Shown piece after piece: positions 5,153-8,585 of a DNA stretch of 8,585 nt. This stretch comes from Kiritimatiellales bacterium. Its GTDB lineage: Bacteria; Verrucomicrobiota; Kiritimatiellia; Kiritimatiellales; Pontiellaceae. The stretch covers positions 1-8,585 of the forward strand of contig WFRA01000317.1 in the NCBI GenBank assembly GCA_015486775.1, read 5' to 3'. Made by a program: the position numbers and the translations under genes. Below the pieces are notes generated by a model. That model saw nothing but the letters and a program-made list of their open reading frames with translations. It made no database searches and was not told the origin of the DNA. Every line of letters begins with the position of its first letter. Position 1 is the stretch's first letter.

Positions 5153-5898
5153 AATATCTCTTGATTCTGCTCATCGCGCTTCCAATGTTTGGAAATGCCA
5201 ACGAAGGGCACGACAACCAAAGCCGCGCCCTCGCCCAAGGCACCTGCCCCGTCATGGAGGGCAACCCCGTCGACCCCTCGCTCTATGTCGACTACAAAGG
5301 CGAGCGCGTCTACCTCTGCTGCAAAACCTGCGTCAAGCTCTTCACTGAAAATCCGGAAGCCTACCTCGACAAGCTTCCTCAATTCGCAGAACCGGCCCAT
5401 TCCGAGTCCCCCGCCACCGAAGCGGAGCACGACCACGCCACCGGCCACGGCGAAGCGGGAAAAACCCCCAAACTTGTCACGTTCATCGGCAAGTTCCACC
5501 CCATCGCCGTCCATATTCCAATTGCCCTCGTTTTAGTGGCCGCACTCGCAGAAGCCCTCTTTCTGTTCACGGGAGTTCCCCTCTTCCGGAGTGCGGCCTG
5601 TTTCAATCTTCTTATTGCGGTGCTGGGCGCCGCCGCGGCCGTCCCCCTCGGCCTAGCGGCGGCAACCGGCACCCAATATCCCGCCGACTACGCCGCCATC
5701 CTGCTTCGCCACAAGCTACTGGGGCTTTCCACCTTGGTCGTCATCCTCATCGCCGCCGCGCTCTCCGAACGGCTGCACCGCAAACAGGCCGGCCTCTGGA
5801 GCTACCGAATTGCACTGCTTCTCAGCGTGTTGCTCGTCGGCGCCACCGGCCACTTTGGCGGCATACTCGTCTACGGACTCAACTATTTTTCCTGGTAA
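5149..5898 (+). CDS. YHS/TRASH-like metal module fused to DUF2231 membrane domain, 249 aa
   Basis: It starts in an ATGA overlap with the TolC gene and has AAGGAG at 5135-5140. Residues 1-17 form a signal peptide or first hydrophobic segment. Residues 33-76 repeat the module of the small secreted protein: Cys33-P-V-M36, VYLCCKTC (54-61, with Cys57, Cys58 and Cys61), NPEAYLDKL. A His/Glu linker follows (HSESP, EHDHATGHGE, about 84-102). From about residue 115 the protein is a DUF2231-type integral domain: KFHPIAVHIPIALVL opens the first of four helices (about 119-143, 147-172, 186-204, 221-246). Conserved-looking histidines occur at HPIAVH, LLRHKLLG and TGHFGG. The Cys module should face the periplasm. 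Its role is unknown. Metal delivery to the pump, or redox or heme-linked handling through the membrane histidines, are possibilities inferred only from layout. Confidence 0.82.
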   Translation: MKYLLILLIALPMFGNANEGHDNQSRALAQGTCPVMEGNPVDPSLYVDYKGERVYLCCKTCVKLFTENPEAYLDKLPQFAEPAHSESPATEAEHDHATGHGEAGKTPKLVTFIGKFHPIAVHIPIALVLVAALAEALFLFTGVPLFRSAACFNLLIAVLGAAAAVPLGLAAATGTQYPADYAAILLRHKLLGLSTLVVILIAAALSERLHRKQAGLWSYRIALLLSVLLVGATGHFGGILVYGLNYFSW

Positions 5899-5916
5899 CC
5901 AACAGAAGGAACCCCC

Positions 5917-7809
5917 ATGAAACCCAGCAAGCAAACCACCCGCATCGTTCTCATCGCCCTTGGTCTGGCTCTTGTCGCCTTCGTCGGCGGACGATTAACA
6001 AGCAAATCCGCCACTCCAGCCCCTTCCAGCTCTCAAGCCTCCAACCCAAAGCCTAAAGCCTCGCTTTGGACCTGCTCGATGCACCCGCAGATCAAAATGC
6101 CCAAGCCCGGCAAGTGCCCGCTTTGCGGCATGAATCTCATCCCGCTCGAATCGAGTGGCGACGACGAGGGCGGCGAACGCGAGATTAGCGTCAGCCCCTA
6201 TGCCGCCAAGCTCATGGAGCTGGAAACCTACACGGTCGATCGCCGCTTTGTTTCCGCCGAGGTGCGCATGGTCGGCACGGTCGACTACGACGAAACCCGC
6301 GTCTCAACCATCTCCGCCTGGTTCCCCGGCCGCATCGACCAGCTGTTTGTCGACTATACCGGCGTACCCGTCAACAAAGGCGACCACCTCGCCAAGCTCT
6401 ACAGCCCCGAGCTGCTCACCGCGCAGGAGGAGCTGATCCAAGCCATCCAAACGCTGGAAAAACTCAAAAACTCCGACAGCACCTACCTGCTTGAAACCGC
6501 CCAGAAAACCATTGTCGCCTCCCGCGAAAAGCTACGCCTCTGGGGCTTCACCGCCGAGCAGATCGCCGCCATCGAAAAGCGCGGCACCCCGAGCGACCAC
6601 ATGACGATCTATTCCACCGGTTCCGGCATCGTGATCCATAAAAACGCGCAGGAGGGCATGTATGTCAAAACCGGCACGCGCATCTACACCATCGCCGATC
6701 TCACCACCGTCTGGGTGCAACTCGATGCCTACGAAAGCGACCTCGATGCCCTGCGCTACGGCGGCCAGATTGAGTTCACCACCGAGGCCTATCCCGGCGA
6801 AACCTTCGAGGGCACCATCTCCTTCATCGACCCCGTCGTCAGCCCCGCCACCCGCACCGCCAAAGTGCGCGTGATTGTCAAAAATCCAACCCTCAAACTC
6901 AAGCCCGGCATGTTTGTCCGCGCCATCGCTCGGCCCATCGTCGCCGCCAACGGGCACGTGATGAACCCCAACCTCGCCGGAAAATGGATCGGCCCGATGC
7001 ACCCCGAAGTGGTTCGCAACGAACCCGGCGACTGCCCAGTTTGCGGCATGCCGCTCGTTACGGCGGAGTCGCTCGGCTATGTGGCCGATAGCGAAGAAAA
7101 CGCCCCGCTGCTCATTCCCGTTAGCGCCGCGCTCAAAACCGGCAAGCGCGCCATCGTCTATGTCCAGATTCCAAACGATGAAAAACCAACCTACGAAGGG
7201 CGCGAAATCCTCCTTGGCCAGCGTCTCGGCAACTTCTATGTCGTCAAGCGCGGACTCGAAGCAGGCGAGCGGGTCGTGAGCCACGGTGCCTTCAAGCTCG
7301 ACGCCGAGCTCCAGATCCAGGCCAAACCCTCCATGATGACCCCCGAAGGCGGGGGCGGAGGAGGAATGGCCGGCATGGACATGGGCGGCGACGACGACAA
7401 GAAAGAGGCGATGACAGACGAAGAGATGGCCGCCATGGATACCCCGCCGGTACAACTTCCGATGGCATCGCAGATGCAGCTCGAAGCCGTCCAGGCCGCG
7501 GCGCAAGCCGCACTCGATGCCCTCGCCCAAAACGAGCGCAACACCAAACCCCTCTTCCAAACCTTGGAACAAACCCTTTCCAAAGTGGATGCGGCGGCGC
7601 TTCCCCCCGCCCTGCATCCGCTCTGGAAAGAGGCGAACATGCTGCTGGGCAACGATGCCGCCGAAGGACAGATGATCATCTCCAAAGCCGATGCCAACGC
7701 ACTCGCCGACCAACTCCGCGACCACCTGAAATCCCTTGTTGAAAAATTCGGGATCGGCATGGCGGAGCCGCTTCGTGGAACGCCGAATAAGGAACAAGGA
7801 ACCGAATGA
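5917..7809 (+). CDS. cusB: CusB-type RND periplasmic adaptor with two heavy-metal-binding modules, 630 aa
   Basis: This membrane-fusion subunit links the inner-membrane pump to the TolC channel. AGAAGGA (5904-5910) precedes the start. Residues about 9-26 are an N-terminal membrane anchor. Module 1 (50-74) has WTC53SMHP and C67PLC70GM. The adaptor core follows: barrel-sandwich strands and hairpin around GRIDQLFVDYTGVPVNKG and LYSPELLTAQEELIQA (about 138-175), the second lipoyl half STGSGIVIHKNAQEG (about 232-247), and the beta-barrel (about 260-340). Module 2 (357-380, WIGPMHP..C373PVC376GM) interrupts the C-terminal region, with Gly359 where module 1 has its first Cys. The membrane-proximal part resumes with LGNFYVVKRGLEAGERVV. 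A Gly/Met/Asp-rich stretch (about 478-510, MAGMDMGG) and a helical tail (515-618) of unassigned family follow. The last ten residues (GTPNKEQGTE) and stop come from a repeat element. At 630 aa it is longer than E. coli CusB. Cu(I)/Ag(I) is the likely substrate. Confidence 0.92.
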   Translation: MKPSKQTTRIVLIALGLALVAFVGGRLTSKSATPAPSSSQASNPKPKASLWTCSMHPQIKMPKPGKCPLCGMNLIPLESSGDDEGGEREISVSPYAAKLMELETYTVDRRFVSAEVRMVGTVDYDETRVSTISAWFPGRIDQLFVDYTGVPVNKGDHLAKLYSPELLTAQEELIQAIQTLEKLKNSDSTYLLETAQKTIVASREKLRLWGFTAEQIAAIEKRGTPSDHMTIYSTGSGIVIHKNAQEGMYVKTGTRIYTIADLTTVWVQLDAYESDLDALRYGGQIEFTTEAYPGETFEGTISFIDPVVSPATRTAKVRVIVKNPTLKLKPGMFVRAIARPIVAANGHVMNPNLAGKWIGPMHPEVVRNEPGDCPVCGMPLVTAESLGYVADSEENAPLLIPVSAALKTGKRAIVYVQIPNDEKPTYEGREILLGQRLGNFYVVKRGLEAGERVVSHGAFKLDAELQIQAKPSMMTPEGGGGGGMAGMDMGGDDDKKEAMTDEEMAAMDTPPVQLPMASQMQLEAVQAAAQAALDALAQNERNTKPLFQTLEQTLSKVDAAALPPALHPLWKEANMLLGNDAAEGQMIISKADANALADQLRDHLKSLVEKFGIGMAEPLRGTPNKEQGTE

Positions 7810-7856
7810 ATCCTACCTTCGAAATTCGACATTCCTTGTTCGATATTCTGCGGTTC
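7777..7856. repeat. 80-bp nested quasi-palindrome at the cusB/cusA junction
   Basis: Outer arms GAACGCCGAATA (7778-7789) and TATTCTGCGGTTC (7844-7856) pair with one insertion and one mismatch. Middle arms GAACAAGGAA (7792-7801) and TTCCTTGTTC (7832-7841) are perfect, and inner arms CGAAT (7803-7807) and ATTCG (7824-7828) are perfect. The element encodes the final residues and stop of the adaptor and most of the 67-base gap before the pump gene. It is related in design, not in sequence, to the element at 3771-3905. Confidence 0.8.
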
Positions 7857-7876
7857 AAAAACCAGAGCGATAAATC

Positions 7877-8585
7877 ATGAAAAACGAATTAATTCCCGAA
7901 CAGACCCCCGAACAAAAATCCGCTGTGGGCAAGCTCATGCGCTTCTGCCTGGAAAACCGGCTGGTGGTGACACTCTTCACCATGGCCGTCATCTTTGCCG
8001 GCGTGCTTGTTGCCCCGTTCGACTGGAAAATCGGCGATATCGAACGCCACCCGGTTCCGGTGGATGCCATTCCAGACATTGGAGAAAACCAGCAGATTGT
8101 CTTTACGCAATGGATGGGTCGCTCGCCGCAGGATGTCGAAGACCAGATCAGCTATCCGCTCACCGTCGCCCTGCTGGGCGTGCCGGGCGTGAAGACGATC
8201 CGCTCCTATTCCATGTTTGGCTTCTCCAGCATCTACATTATCTTCAAGGAGGATGTGGAGTTTTACTGGTCGCGTACCCGCGTTCTCGAAAAGCTCAACT
8301 CCCTTGCGGCGGGCACCCTGCCCGCTGGCGTGACCCCCACGCTCGGTCCCGATGCCACTGCGCTCGGCCAGGTCTATTGGTACACGCTCGAAGGGCTCGA
8401 CCCCGACGGCAACCCCACCGGCGGATGGGATCCCGACGAGCTGCGCACCATCCAGGACTGGTATGCCCGCTACTGGCTGCTCTCCGCCGACGGTGTCTCC
8501 GAGGTCGCCTCGATTGGCGGCTATGTGAAGGAGTATCAGGTGGACGTCGATCCCGATGCAATGCGCGCTTATGGCGTGACAATCA
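7877..8585 (+). CDS. cusA: CusA/CzcA-family heavy-metal RND pump, N-terminal fragment
   Basis: This is the proton-driven inner-membrane pump of the tripartite system. The first 236 codons are visible and the gene runs off the right edge (family members are about 1,000-1,100 aa). After an 18-residue polar N-terminus, transmembrane helix 1 lies at about 29-48 (RLVVTLFTMAVIFAGVLVAP). The HME-RND porter region follows: VPVDAIPDIGENQQIVFTQW, GRSPQDVEDQISYPLT, LLGVPGVKTIRSYSMFG, FYWSRTRVLEKLNSL, LPAGVTPTLGPDATALGQVYWY, then RTIQDWYARYWL and VSEVASIGGYVKEYQVDVDP. These blocks align in order with E. coli CusA as I recall it. Relative to CusA there is an insertion of about ten residues (FDWKIGDIERHP) between helix 1 and VDAIPD. 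The catalytic helices lie outside the window. Only a weak ribosome site (AGAGCGA, 7864-7870) precedes the ATG, which follows the palindromic element. Confidence 0.95.
   Translation, partial: MKNELIPEQTPEQKSAVGKLMRFCLENRLVVTLFTMAVIFAGVLVAPFDWKIGDIERHPVPVDAIPDIGENQQIVFTQWMGRSPQDVEDQISYPLTVALLGVPGVKTIRSYSMFGFSSIYIIFKEDVEFYWSRTRVLEKLNSLAAGTLPAGVTPTLGPDATALGQVYWYTLEGLDPDGNPTGGWDPDELRTIQDWYARYWLLSADGVSEVASIGGYVKEYQVDVDPDAMRAYGVTI

Noticed and set aside
6532..7797. Open frame of 421 codons on the - strand within the adaptor gene
   Set aside because: It lies entirely antisense to the well-supported CusB-type adaptor, and its Gly/His/Asp-rich translation is the mirror of GC-rich codons.

Overview
This window holds a complete-looking copper (or silver) tolerance operon on the + strand, divergent from a small three-gene operon on the - strand. 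The DNA is GC-rich. Signal peptides, a TolC-type outer-membrane channel and an RND tripartite pump show a Gram-negative cell plan. The gene set and the first secreted protein (it recalls the Amuc_1102 type of Verrucomicrobiota) suggest a member of the PVC group, perhaps Verrucomicrobiota or Kiritimatiellota. That placement is a guess from memory and was not tested.

Left part (1-1755, - strand). Reading leftwards: a GNAT-like acyltransferase, a nucleotidyltransferase-fold protein, and the N-terminus of an alkaline-phosphatase-superfamily hydrolase that runs off the window. Six bases separate the first two genes, and the last two overlap in a TGATG, so they should be co-transcribed and coupled. 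Nothing ties them to metals.

Middle (about 1756-1925). This is the divergent regulatory region. A perfect 6-bp inverted repeat (ATACCC-5-GGGTAT) of the CsoR operator type lies between plausible -35 and -10 elements, just upstream of a CsoR-family gene that carries the Cu(I)-sensing Cys-His-Cys triad.

Right part (1926-8585, + strand). The order is csoR, a secreted protein, a cytosolic DUF302 protein, a secreted small CPVM/CCxxC (YHS/TRASH-like) protein, a TolC-family channel, a CPVM/CCxxC-DUF2231 membrane fusion, a CusB-type adaptor with two heavy-metal-binding modules, and the first 236 codons of a CusA/CzcA pump. In the proposed scheme CsoR is relieved by Cu(I), the periplasmic Cys/Met/His-rich modules collect the metal, and the adaptor, inner-membrane pump and TolC channel expel it. 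No P-type ATPase is visible here.

The most unusual feature is a set of three unrelated short repeat or quasi-palindromic elements in the gene borders of this one operon. One is a 7-bp tandem array after the secreted-protein gene. One is a 135-bp nested palindrome that supplies the start codon and probably the whole signal peptide of the TolC protein. The third is an 80-bp nested palindrome that supplies the last residues and stop codon of the adaptor and fills the gap before the pump gene.
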